From Arthrobacter sp. V1I7 (GTDB taxonomy: Bacteria; Actinomycetota; Actinomycetes; Actinomycetales; Micrococcaceae): a stretch of DNA of 64,000 nucleotides. The stretch is from assembly GCF_030817015.1 (NCBI RefSeq), contig NZ_JAUSYS010000001.1, positions 2,790,001-2,854,000 of the forward strand. Direction: 5' to 3'. A program made the position numbers and the translations under genes. Below, one piece after another: positions 49,797 to 57,542 of the stretch. How positions within the stretch are numbered: position 1 is the first letter of the stretch; each line of letters starts with the position of its first letter. The notes beneath the pieces were generated by a model. That model searched no databases. It was not told where the DNA came from and saw only the letters and a list, made by a program, of their open reading frames with translations.

Positions 49797-49812
49797 CAGC
49801 CCGGAAAGCCAA

Positions 49813-49849
49813 ACAGCTCCGCCCGGCTGGATCAGCCGGGCGGAGCTGT
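49813..49849. terminator. Bidirectional terminator between pknL and aroG
   Basis: A perfect 17-bp stem (49813-49829 with 49833-49849) and a 3-nt loop between two convergent genes. Confidence 0.85.
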
Positions 49850-49870
49850 CAGGTACTTCCGGTCACCAGC

Positions 49871-51262
49871 TCAGCGCTTCGACAGGGCTCCCGCCACCAG
49901 GAAGGCCATCTCGAGGGACTGCATGTGGTTCAGGCGCGGGTCGCAGACGGATTCGTAGCGGTCCAGGAACGCTTCCTGGTCGATCGGGTCGGCGCCGCCG
50001 AGGCACTCGGCCACGTCGTCGCCGGTCATTTCCACGTGCAGTCCGCCCGGGACGGTGCCGAGGGCGTGGTGGACCTCGAAGAAGCCGCGCACCTCGTCGA
50101 TGACGTCGTCGAAGTTGCGGGTCTTGTAGCCGTTGGGCGAGGTGACGGTGTTGCCGTGCATCGGGTCGGTGACCCACAGGACCTGGGCGCCGGAGGCGGT
50201 GACACGCTCCACCACACGCGGCAGCTTCTCGCGGATATTGGCCGCTCCCATCCGGGTGATGAAGGTCAGGCGGCCGGGCTCGCGGTCCGGATCCAGTTTG
50301 TCGATCAGCCGCAGGGCGTCGTCGCCGCTCGTGGACGGGCCGAGCTTCACACCGATCGGGTTGCGCACCCGGGAGAGGAAGTCGACGTGCGCGTTATCCA
50401 GCTCGCGGGTCCGCTCGCCGATCCACAGGAAATGCGCGGAGGTGTCGTAGGGGAAACCGGTCCGCGAATCGATCCGGGTGAGGGCGCGCTCGTAATCCAG
50501 CAGCAACGCCTCGTGGCTGGCGTAGAACTCCACGCGCTTCAGCGCTTCGAAATCCGCCCCGCAGGAGGCCATGAACTGGATGGCACGGTCAATGTCCCGC
50601 GCCAGCGACTCGTAGCGGGCGTGCGCCGGGTTCTCCGTGAAGCCCTTGTTCCACTGGTGCACCAGGCGCAGGTCAGCGAAACCGCCCTGGGTGAAGGCCC
50701 GGATCAGGTTCAGCGTGGAGGCGGAGGTGTGGTACGCCTTGAGCATCCGGCTGGCATCGTGTGCCCGGGACCCGGGGGTGAAGTCGTAGCCGTTGACGAT
50801 GTCGCCGCGGTAGGCCGGCAGCGTCACGCCGTCGCGGGTCTCGTCGTTGGAGGAGCGCGGCTTGGCGAACTGGCCTGCCATGCGTCCCATCTTGATGACC
50901 GGCATGGCCGCACCGTACGTCAGGACCACCGCCATCTGGAGGATGGTGCGGACCCGGGCGCTGATCTTATCCGCCGTGGCGGCCTCGAACGTTTCCGCGC
51001 AGTCACCGCCCTGGAGCAGGAATGCCTTGCCCTGCGCCGCAGCCGCGAGCCGCTCCCGCAGGATGTCCACTTCGCCCGCGAAGACAAGCGGCGGCAGGAC
51101 GGAGAGCTCCTTGACCGAGGCTTCAAAGACTGCCTGGTCCGACCAGCTCGGCTGCTGGGAGGCCGGCAGGTCCCGCCAGTGATCCAGGCCGGGATAGTTG
51201 GCTGCACCGCTCCGGGCAGTGCTGGTCAGGGAAAAGGCCGAAGGCGCAGATAGCTCAGTCAC
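49871..51262 (-). CDS. aroG: Class II DAHP synthase
   Basis: First step of the shikimate pathway: joins phosphoenolpyruvate and erythrose 4-phosphate. The 463-residue length and motifs are those of the class II (plant and actinobacterial) enzyme: LLQGGDCAETF, GRMAGQFAKPRS, NYPAYRGD-type block (LPAYRGDIVNGYDF), TSAHFLWIGERTRELDNAHVDF, GVKLGPS, ITRMGA and VTDPMHGNT. It starts at GTG 51262. In M. tuberculosis the homologue (Rv2178c) is also near pknL. Confidence 0.96.
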   Translation of the reverse strand: MTELSAPSAFSLTSTARSGAANYPGLDHWRDLPASQQPSWSDQAVFEASVKELSVLPPLVFAGEVDILRERLAAAAQGKAFLLQGGDCAETFEAATADKISARVRTILQMAVVLTYGAAMPVIKMGRMAGQFAKPRSSNDETRDGVTLPAYRGDIVNGYDFTPGSRAHDASRMLKAYHTSASTLNLIRAFTQGGFADLRLVHQWNKGFTENPAHARYESLARDIDRAIQFMASCGADFEALKRVEFYASHEALLLDYERALTRIDSRTGFPYDTSAHFLWIGERTRELDNAHVDFLSRVRNPIGVKLGPSTSGDDALRLIDKLDPDREPGRLTFITRMGAANIREKLPRVVERVTASGAQVLWVTDPMHGNTVTSPNGYKTRNFDDVIDEVRGFFEVHHALGTVPGGLHVEMTGDDVAECLGGADPIDQEAFLDRYESVCDPRLNHMQSLEMAFLVAGALSKR

Positions 51263-51325
51263 CCTCTAAGGATAGTTGCTTCGCGGGTTCCCCGGAGCCG
51301 TCCGTCATTGACCGTCCCGGGCCCG

Positions 51326-52066
51326 TCACACACTTCCCGGTGTTGCCCCGTCGCCCGCGGCTCCGTCCGCAGACTTCCCGGTTGCTTTTCCGGCGAGCCG
51401 GAGCTTGACGGCGGCGGCGTACTCGTCGACGTATTCCTGGCCGGAGAGGCGCATCAGCGCATACATGATCTCGTCCGTGACGGAACGCTGGATCAGCCGG
51501 TCATCCTCCATGCCGTAGTAACGGCTGAAGTCGAGCGGCTCCCCGAAGATCAACCCGATGCGCCGGATATTGGGCACCCGCTTGCCGATCGGCTGGACCT
51601 TGTCCGTTCCGATCATGGCCACCGGGATAACCGGAACCCGTGCCTGCAGTGCCAGCCGTGCCACGCCTACCTTGCCGCGGTACAGCCGCGCGTCCGGGCT
51701 GCGCGTGCCCTCGGGATAGATCCCAAGGAGCGAGCCGTTCTTCAGCACGTCCATGCCCGCGTCCAGCGACTGGGCCGAGGCCGCTCCCCCGGACCGGTCC
51801 ATCGGCAGTTGGTTGGTCAGCCGGAAGAAGGCGGCGGTCAGTTTGCCCTTGATTCCCGTGCCCGTGAAGTATTCGGATTTTGCCAGGAACACCACGGGGC
51901 GGGGCACCATGAGGGGCATGAAAATGGAATCCGAGAAGGAGAGGTGGTTCGAGGCCAGGATGGCCGCGCCCTCGGCGGGAACATTGTCCAGGCCCTTGAC
52001 CCAGGGCCGGAACAGCGTCTTCAGCACCGGCCCGAGAACGAACGTCTTCATGAACCAATAAAACAC
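51326..52066 (-). CDS. plsC: 1-acylglycerol-3-phosphate acyltransferase family protein
   Basis: Membrane-associated acyltransferase of phospholipid synthesis, probably lysophosphatidate to phosphatidate. The 246-residue protein has the catalytic HX4D motif in NHLSFSD (H41, D46), the acceptor-binding YPEGTRSPD and VPVIPVAMIG. An N-terminal hydrophobic segment (about 1-20) anchors it. Exact acyl acceptor is not visible. Confidence 0.92.
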   Translation of the reverse strand: MFYWFMKTFVLGPVLKTLFRPWVKGLDNVPAEGAAILASNHLSFSDSIFMPLMVPRPVVFLAKSEYFTGTGIKGKLTAAFFRLTNQLPMDRSGGAASAQSLDAGMDVLKNGSLLGIYPEGTRSPDARLYRGKVGVARLALQARVPVIPVAMIGTDKVQPIGKRVPNIRRIGLIFGEPLDFSRYYGMEDDRLIQRSVTDEIMYALMRLSGQEYVDEYAAAVKLRLAGKATGKSADGAAGDGATPGSV

Positions 52067-52175
52067 GGGCGTACCTCTCCGGAAGGCGTCCGGCCGGTCC
52101 TTCGTCGGGCCGGCCGGGACTTCAATGACAGCCTACTCTAGTGAGTTTTGCGCCGAACAGTGACACGATGGGCAC

Positions 52176-52994
52176 ATGACCGGAAGCAGCACTCCCCTGG
52201 CGCCCGCAGCGTTCAGTTACCCCGGCCACGGCGCCAACGCGGGCATCGGGGTGGCGATCTGCCACGGCTTCACCGGCAGCCCGCTCAGTGTCCTTCCCTG
52301 GGCCCGGCACCTGGCTGACCAGGGCTTCGCCGTGTCGGTCCCGCTGCTGCCCGGCCACGGCACCGACTGGCGCGACCTCGCCCGCCACCGCTGGCAGGAC
52401 TGGTACACGGCCTTCGAGGTCGCGTACCAGGAACTAGCCGCGGGAACCCGGGACTGTTTCGTTGCCGGGCTCTCCATGGGCGGGACGATCGCGCTGCACA
52501 CCGCGGCCCGGCATCAGGTCGCCGGAGTCGCCGTCGTTAACCCCGGGCTGAGCTTCTACGACCGCAGGGTGCGGTACATCGGGCTGCTGAAGTACCTCCA
52601 GCGGACCACGGTCCCGCTCCAGGAACAGAACCCGACGGCGGCATTCACCGAGGACGGCGACTACTCGCTGACCCCGCTGGCGGCCGTCCACCAGCTGAGC
52701 CGGCTGTTCAGGGCCACCGCAAGGGAGCTCCCCCGCGTCGAGGCCCCGGCCCTTGTCTTCAAGTCGGACACCGACGCCGTGGTCCCGCCGTCGTCCCTGA
52801 AGCTGCTGCGGCGCCGTCTCGGCTCCCGCGACGTGGAGGTCGTCCCGCTGCGGAACAGCGGCCACGTGGCCACGCTCGACGTCGAAGCGCCGCTGATCTT
52901 TGAACAATCCACCCGTTTCTTCCTGCAGCACGCAGCCGCAGCGTCCGCGTCGGCTTCGCAGCCGTCGGCCACAACAGCACCGGAGAGCCCATGA
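52176..52994 (+). CDS. Alpha/beta hydrolase (esterase/lipase), copy 1
   Basis: A 272-residue carboxylesterase or monoacylglycerol-lipase-like enzyme. Catalytic triad candidates are Ser100 in GLSMGG, Asp in FKSDTDAVVP and His in SGHVATLD. HGFTGSP near residue 30 forms the oxyanion region, and VPLLPGHGT resembles Est30-type esterases. The next gene is a close paralogue that overlaps it by 4 nt. The substrate is unknown. Confidence 0.9.
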   Translation: MTGSSTPLAPAAFSYPGHGANAGIGVAICHGFTGSPLSVLPWARHLADQGFAVSVPLLPGHGTDWRDLARHRWQDWYTAFEVAYQELAAGTRDCFVAGLSMGGTIALHTAARHQVAGVAVVNPGLSFYDRRVRYIGLLKYLQRTTVPLQEQNPTAAFTEDGDYSLTPLAAVHQLSRLFRATARELPRVEAPALVFKSDTDAVVPPSSLKLLRRRLGSRDVEVVPLRNSGHVATLDVEAPLIFEQSTRFFLQHAAAASASASQPSATTAPESP

Positions 52995-53794
52995 GCACGA
53001 GCCCCGACCACACGCCGTTCAGCGCCCCGTTCACCGGCACCGGCCCCCGGACCGGGGTCGTGCTGTCCCACGGCTTCACCGGCAGCCCGCACGGCGTCCG
53101 GGACTGGGCACGGTCCCTGGCCGACGCCGGTTACGCCGTACGGATGCCGTTGCTGCCCGGCCACGGCACGAGCTGGCAGGAGCTGGCCAGGACGCGCTGG
53201 CAGGACTGGCACGGCGGCCTGGACGCTGCATACCTGGAACTGGCGGACGAGTGCGAGCACATCGTCGCAGCCGGCTTGTCCATGGGCGGTGCACTCGCGC
53301 TCCGGATCGCTGCCACCCGTCCTGTGGCCGGCGTCGTGGTGGTGAATCCCGGTCTCGTGATCGACGACCCCCGCGCCCCGCTGGCCGGCATCCTCAAGCT
53401 CGTGCTCAAGAGCACCCCGGCCATCGCCAACGACATCCTCAAGGCAGGGATCACTGAGGGCGCCTATCCCCGGACCCCGGTGGCCGCCGCGCATGAGCTC
53501 AACAAGATGTTCAAGGACACGGTGCGGCTGCTGCCGCGGATCACAGCCCCGGTCCGGGTCTACCGCTCCGCCGTGGACCATGTGGTCTCCGATTCGAGCA
53601 TGCTGGCGCTGCGCCGCGGGCTGACCCACGCCCCGTTGGAGGTCATCCGGCTCGAAAACAGCTACCACGTGGCGACCATGGACAACGATGCGCCTGAGAT
53701 CTTCCGCGGCTCGGCGGAGTTTATCCGCACGGTGATTGCCGCCGGCACGCCGGGCACGGCCCACGCTAGCCAGAAGGACACGGCAGATGACTAG
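52991..53794 (+). CDS. Alpha/beta hydrolase (esterase/lipase), copy 2
   Basis: A 267-residue paralogue of the previous gene, with nearly the same motifs: SHGFTGSPHGV, PLLPGHGTSWQELARTRWQDW, GLSMGG (Ser97), YRSAVDHVVSDSS and NSYHVATMD. The two probably arose by tandem duplication and have since diverged in the lid and C-terminal regions. It starts at ATG 52991, overlapping the previous stop. Confidence 0.9.
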   Translation: MSTSPDHTPFSAPFTGTGPRTGVVLSHGFTGSPHGVRDWARSLADAGYAVRMPLLPGHGTSWQELARTRWQDWHGGLDAAYLELADECEHIVAAGLSMGGALALRIAATRPVAGVVVVNPGLVIDDPRAPLAGILKLVLKSTPAIANDILKAGITEGAYPRTPVAAAHELNKMFKDTVRLLPRITAPVRVYRSAVDHVVSDSSMLALRRGLTHAPLEVIRLENSYHVATMDNDAPEIFRGSAEFIRTVIAAGTPGTAHASQKDTADD

Positions 53795-54386
53795 ACCGGA
53801 CCCCAACTCTCCTGACCCCGATTCATCGGATTCCCGCGCCAACCAGGACGACGCCGTCTGGCTGGACCTTGTGGCCAGGCTTGAGGGCAGCCCAGGCCCG
53901 GAAGACCCGAAGAACAACCCGACCAGCGGCCCTGCCGGGGAATCCGCTCCGGCCAGGCCGTTCAGCGACTTCGACCCCTTGGGACTCGCCGGTGGCCCGC
54001 CCATCGAACTTTCCGCCAAGGAACGGCTTGCCCGGACGCCGGAGGCAACAGGCGCGCCGGGTGCCGTGGACTCCTCCGGCCGGGATGCTGCCATGGACGG
54101 TCCGGAGGCTCTGGCCGGGCCCCGTGACTACGAGGCCGACGACGACGATGGAGCCTTTGTGCCGGAGGAGCCGCCCAGCCTTGCCGGCGCGGACCCGATG
54201 ACGGTGCTGGCCTGGCTGGGCGCCGTCGGCGGCCCGATCGCCCTCCTGATGTCCGCCATGTTCTGGCGCTCCGCCCCGCTGATGGCCGTCCTGGCCATCG
54301 TCGCGGCCTTTACAGCGTCGGTGGTCTTCCTGATCATGAAGCTTCCGGGCGAGAAGGACGAGCACGACGACGGCGCCCGCGTCTAG
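53787..54386 (+). CDS. Hypothetical acidic membrane protein
   Basis: A 199-residue protein not recognised beyond its shape: a long acidic, disordered N-terminal part (PDPNSPDPDSSDS; AKERLARTPE near residue 75; DYEADDDDGAF near 110) followed by two membrane helices at about 137-158 and 162-182 and a charged tail. It starts at ATG 53787, overlapping the end of the hydrolase gene by 8 nt, so the three are probably one operon. Confidence 0.8.
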   Translation: MTRPDPNSPDPDSSDSRANQDDAVWLDLVARLEGSPGPEDPKNNPTSGPAGESAPARPFSDFDPLGLAGGPPIELSAKERLARTPEATGAPGAVDSSGRDAAMDGPEALAGPRDYEADDDDGAFVPEEPPSLAGADPMTVLAWLGAVGGPIALLMSAMFWRSAPLMAVLAIVAAFTASVVFLIMKLPGEKDEHDDGARV

Positions 54387-54399
54387 GACGGTTACTCCC

Positions 54400-54415
54400 C
54401 TGGGATTGTTCCCAG
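54400..54415 (+). terminator. Short hairpin next to the IS110 insertion point
   Basis: CTGGGA (54400-54405) and TCCCAG (54410-54415) with a TTGT loop. The insertion core follows at once. Before insertion it would have lain between two convergent genes. Confidence 0.5.
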
Positions 54416-54429
54416 CTGATATGAGTTGA

Positions 54430-54537
54430 GTTGTTCCTTCACAAACACCTCCGGAGATGCCAGAAGGGAAGTATCAGATTCCTTTGAGGATCTGGCGCTG
54501 GGCCGTGGGATCCTCCTGTCACTTTCCGGAGGTGGAG
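54430..54537 (+). ncRNA. Candidate IS110 bridge RNA
   Basis: The IS110 left end folds into an outer 10-bp stem (54446-54455 with 54525-54534) enclosing two hairpins: 54464-54470 with 54479-54485 (loop GTATCAGA), and 54486-54492 with 54509-54515 (16-nt loop). Loop 1 contains TATCAG, complementary to CTGATA at the element's left boundary (54416-54421), and GCCAG (54459-54463) matches the right boundary. The outer stem also pairs with the transposase ribosome site. Family knowledge (IS110 bridge RNAs) supports the reading; boundaries and function are inferred. Confidence 0.5.
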
Positions 54538-55764
54538 ATGATGTCTCTTGATGTTGCTGTGGTGCGGGCGCCAACGGTTGTTGTTGTTGCTGTCGATGTG
54601 GGAAAGTCGACGGTCGCGTTGTCGGTCACGGGCGCAGATCGCCGGCGTTTGCTGGGTCAAGTGGATTTTAAGATGACAGCGCCGGGGCTTGAGGCAGTTC
54701 TGGCACGTGTCCGCCGCGTGCTGCCCGTTGCCGGGGCCCTGGTCAAGGTGGGGATAGAGGCTGCAGGCCACTACCATCGTCCTTTGCTGGCACCGTCTGC
54801 ATGGCCTGCCGGGTGGGAGGTACTGGAGCTGAATCCGGCACACGTCGCCGAGCAACGGCGTGTCCAGGGCAGGCGCAGAATCAAGACCGATGCGATCGAT
54901 CTTGAGGCGATCACCGAGCTGGTACTCGCCGGCCGCGGGGTTCCGGTGCGGTCCCGGGAGCTGGTCATCGGTGAACTGGCTGCCTGGTCCGCGCATCGGA
55001 GGCGACGGGTCCAGACCCGGACTGCCACGAAGAACCAACTGCTGGGCCAGCTGGACCGCTGTTTCCCAGGGCTTGGCCTGGTTCTGCCCGATGTGTTGGG
55101 CACCAAGGTCGGCAGGTTCGTCGCGGAACACTTTGCCGATCCGCACAGGCTGGCGGCCCTGGGCGCCGGCCGGTTCATCCGTTTCGCGGCCGTCCGGGGA
55201 CTGCAGGTGCGACGGCCGGTGGCGGAAGGGCTGGTCACGGCCGCACGGGATGCGTTGCCAATGCCTGACGCTGCCGTCGCCAGGGAGGTTTTGGCCGCGG
55301 ATCTGGTGTTGTTGTCGGACCTGGACGCCCAGGTAACGGCGGCCGAGGCGGCGATGGCCGCGTTGCTGCCCCGTAGTCCTTTTGCCACGCTGATCACGGT
55401 CCCCGGTTGGGGAACGGTCCGGGCCGGGAATTACGGTGCCGCCGTGGGCGACCCGCACCGCTGGCCCGGACCGTCTCAGGTCTATCGGGCCTCAGGGCTG
55501 TCTCCGATGCAGTACGAGTCCGCCGGCAGGCGCCGGGACGGTTCCATCAGCCGCGAAGGCAGCGTGACCCTGCGCCGGGCGCTGATCGACCTGGGCATTG
55601 GCCTATGGCTCTGCGACGGGCCCAGCCGCGCCCACGCGGCCGCGTTGAAGGAGCGTGGGAAGAACGGTGGCGTCGTCGCCTGTGCGATGGCGCACCGTGC
55701 CAACCGGATCGCCTACGCCTTGGTGCGTGACCAGACAGCCTACGACCCCGCGCACTGGGCCTGA
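54538..55764 (+). CDS. IS110-family transposase
   Basis: Recombinase of the RuvC-like DEDD type with a C-terminal serine domain. I start it at ATG 54538, where GGAGGTGGAG lies just upstream; a longer frame from 54457 would include the structured left end. It is 408 residues: VAVDVGKST near 17-25 (first Asp), a Glu in IEAAGHYH, RRRIKTDAIDLEAI (Asp pair), then the transposase_20 domain with VPGWGTVRAGN, SGLSPMQYESAGRRR and SREGSVTLRRAL (candidate catalytic serine). It is intact. Codon use resembles its neighbours. Confidence 0.93.
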   Translation: MMSLDVAVVRAPTVVVVAVDVGKSTVALSVTGADRRRLLGQVDFKMTAPGLEAVLARVRRVLPVAGALVKVGIEAAGHYHRPLLAPSAWPAGWEVLELNPAHVAEQRRVQGRRRIKTDAIDLEAITELVLAGRGVPVRSRELVIGELAAWSAHRRRRVQTRTATKNQLLGQLDRCFPGLGLVLPDVLGTKVGRFVAEHFADPHRLAALGAGRFIRFAAVRGLQVRRPVAEGLVTAARDALPMPDAAVAREVLAADLVLLSDLDAQVTAAEAAMAALLPRSPFATLITVPGWGTVRAGNYGAAVGDPHRWPGPSQVYRASGLSPMQYESAGRRRDGSISREGSVTLRRALIDLGIGLWLCDGPSRAHAAALKERGKNGGVVACAMAHRANRIAYALVRDQTAYDPAHWA

Positions 55765-56259
55765 GCAAACCCCCAGGCTTTCCCGGATAGCTGCCGGCCG
55801 CACCGCGGCGTACGGAGCGGTCAACGTGGAGCGCCCGCAGCGCAGCGAGGACGAACGACGTTGACAGCGACAAGCCGCGGCGCACGATCATGGCGGCCCG
55901 GAAAGCCAGCGCCCGGTCCGGATCGATCAAGGAGGTGCCCGGAAGCCCTTCACAACCCGGCTCAGCGGTGAGACGCTGGAACCGACGAAGGGCCGGATCA
56001 GACGCCGTTTCCGCTATGGCGGACGCTTCACGCGTTACGCCGAGGCTAGCTTGGCGCCCGGCCCTTCGCCCATGGCAGCAGCCCGAACGACGCCAGATGA
56101 CCCTGTACACACAGAGGCCGCATAAGTCAGCGTGGGCGCTGCCCCATCCCTCGACGTCGGGCCCCAGCCGCAAACCGCAAGCCACAGCACAAAAGCCGCC
56201 GCCGCGTCACCGAGGAGGCACTGCCGCATGCCCGACGATGCTATTGACAAGACCTATAG
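55765..56259. other. Long non-coding right end of the IS110 element
   Basis: About 495 nt with no convincing gene on either strand; a minus-strand frame of about 200 codons here shows no domain. TTGACA motifs occur near 55861 and at 56244-56249. The second is the predicted -35 of the circle-junction promoter. Confidence 0.5.
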
Positions 56260-56263
56260 CCAG

Positions 56264-57367
56264 CTAGCCGTGCATGCGGCTGCTGACCCGGGACAGGTCC
56301 GCGGCCCCGATCAGGCCGGCGTTCGGACCGAGTGCAGCGAGTTCGATCCGCGCCGCCGGACGGAACCCTCGTCCGGTCAGGTTCCTGGCGAAGGCCTTCC
56401 GGGCCGGTGCCACGAGCAGTTCGCCGGCGTCGCAGAGTCCGCCGCCAATGACGAATGTTCCCGGATCCAGCGCGGCGGCCAGGTTGGCCAGGCCCAGCCC
56501 GAGCCACTCGCCGACGTCTTCAAGGAGCTCGCGCGAGGTGGGATCCCCGGCCTCGGCCAGATCCGTGACGATCACCCCCGTGATGCTGTCCACCCGGCCG
56601 TCCACGACCTTAAGCAGCTCCTGGGCCACCGGCGAGTTGGCGGCCGCCAGCTCGCGTGCCTCCCGGCCGAGCGCATTGCCGGAGGCGTACTGTTCCCAGC
56701 AGCCGCGGTTGCCGCATTCGCACCGGTGGCCGCCCGGCAGAATGACCTGGTGGCCGAATTCCCCCGCCACGCCGAAGCGGCCGCGCTCCAGCCGACCGTC
56801 CATCACCATCGCGCCCCCGATGCCGGTGCCGAGCGTGATGCAGACCAGCCGGTTCTCTCCCCGCCCGGCCCCGAAGCGCCACTCGGCCCAGCCGGCTGCA
56901 TCGGCGTCGTTGGTCAGCAGCACGGGGCGGCGCAGCAGCCGCTGCAGATTGTCCCGCAACGGCTCATTGCGCCAGGCCAGGTGCGGGCTGAACAGCACCG
57001 TCCCGCCGTCGAGGTCCATCCAGCCAGCGGCGCCGATCCCGACCGAGCGGATCCGGTGCCCCCGGCCCAGTTCCTCGACGAGTTCCACGATGACCTGTTC
57101 CACTGCCCGGGGGTCATTGCCCGGGGTGGAGCGCTTGGCCTGGCTCAGGATCCGGCCCTCGGCGTCCACGACCCCCGCGGCCACCTTGGTGCCGCCGATG
57201 TCCACGCCGATGGCGAGACCCTTCCGCCCCAGCCTCAGGTGCTCACGCAGCCCCTGCCCCGCGGCCGTTCCACCGGTCCCGCCGCCCGCACGGTCAAGGG
57301 TCCGTCGCCGCCAGGCGGCAGGCCTGCGGTAGGGGGCGGGGTGCGGGCCGGGCATCGGTGTGTGCAT
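56264..57367 (-). CDS. glk: ROK-family ATP-dependent glucokinase
   Basis: Phosphorylates glucose with ATP. The 367-residue form starts at ATG 57367; the first 45 residues are a proline/arginine-rich extension. It has GVDIGGTKVAAGVVD (phosphate loop), NDADAAGWAEWRFG (sugar site), TLGTGIGGAM and the zinc motif CECGNRGCWEQ. The IS110 element ends at its stop codon without disrupting it. With ppgK this window holds two unrelated-donor glucose kinases. Confidence 0.94.
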   Translation of the reverse strand: MHTPMPGPHPAPYRRPAAWRRRTLDRAGGGTGGTAAGQGLREHLRLGRKGLAIGVDIGGTKVAAGVVDAEGRILSQAKRSTPGNDPRAVEQVIVELVEELGRGHRIRSVGIGAAGWMDLDGGTVLFSPHLAWRNEPLRDNLQRLLRRPVLLTNDADAAGWAEWRFGAGRGENRLVCITLGTGIGGAMVMDGRLERGRFGVAGEFGHQVILPGGHRCECGNRGCWEQYASGNALGREARELAAANSPVAQELLKVVDGRVDSITGVIVTDLAEAGDPTSRELLEDVGEWLGLGLANLAAALDPGTFVIGGGLCDAGELLVAPARKAFARNLTGRGFRPAARIELAALGPNAGLIGAADLSRVSSRMHG

Positions 57368-57542
57368 GGTTCCACATTCTATTCGCCGGACGGCCGGTGT
57401 CCGGGGATCGCCGGGCTTGGCGCCGGAACGGGCCTTAGCCATAAAGTTACCCACGAGTAGTGGCGCGGAACACATTCGGCGCAGCCACATACTAGGCTTA
57501 GCAGTACCCCGCTGCGGGTCTATGGATATCTAAGGAGCTATC

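Larger units (their letters stand above)
54418..56265 (+). mobile_element. IS110-family insertion sequence
   Basis: Element of about 1.85 kb. Ends are proposed from the repeated CCAGCT at 54412-54417 and 56260-56265, with CT as the probable core dinucleotide. The left end has about 120 nt of structured non-coding DNA, then the transposase (54538-55764), then about 500 nt of right end. TTGACA (56244-56249) would be placed 16-18 nt from GATATG/TATGAG (54418-54425) in a circle, creating a junction promoter. There are no clear terminal inverted repeats, as usual for the IS110 group. The right part of the element abuts the stop codon of the glucokinase gene. The exact ends are a prediction. Confidence 0.7.

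Noticed and set aside
55547..56185. Minus-strand frame in the IS110 right end
   Set aside because: No domain or ribosome site; overlaps the transposase end and non-coding DNA.
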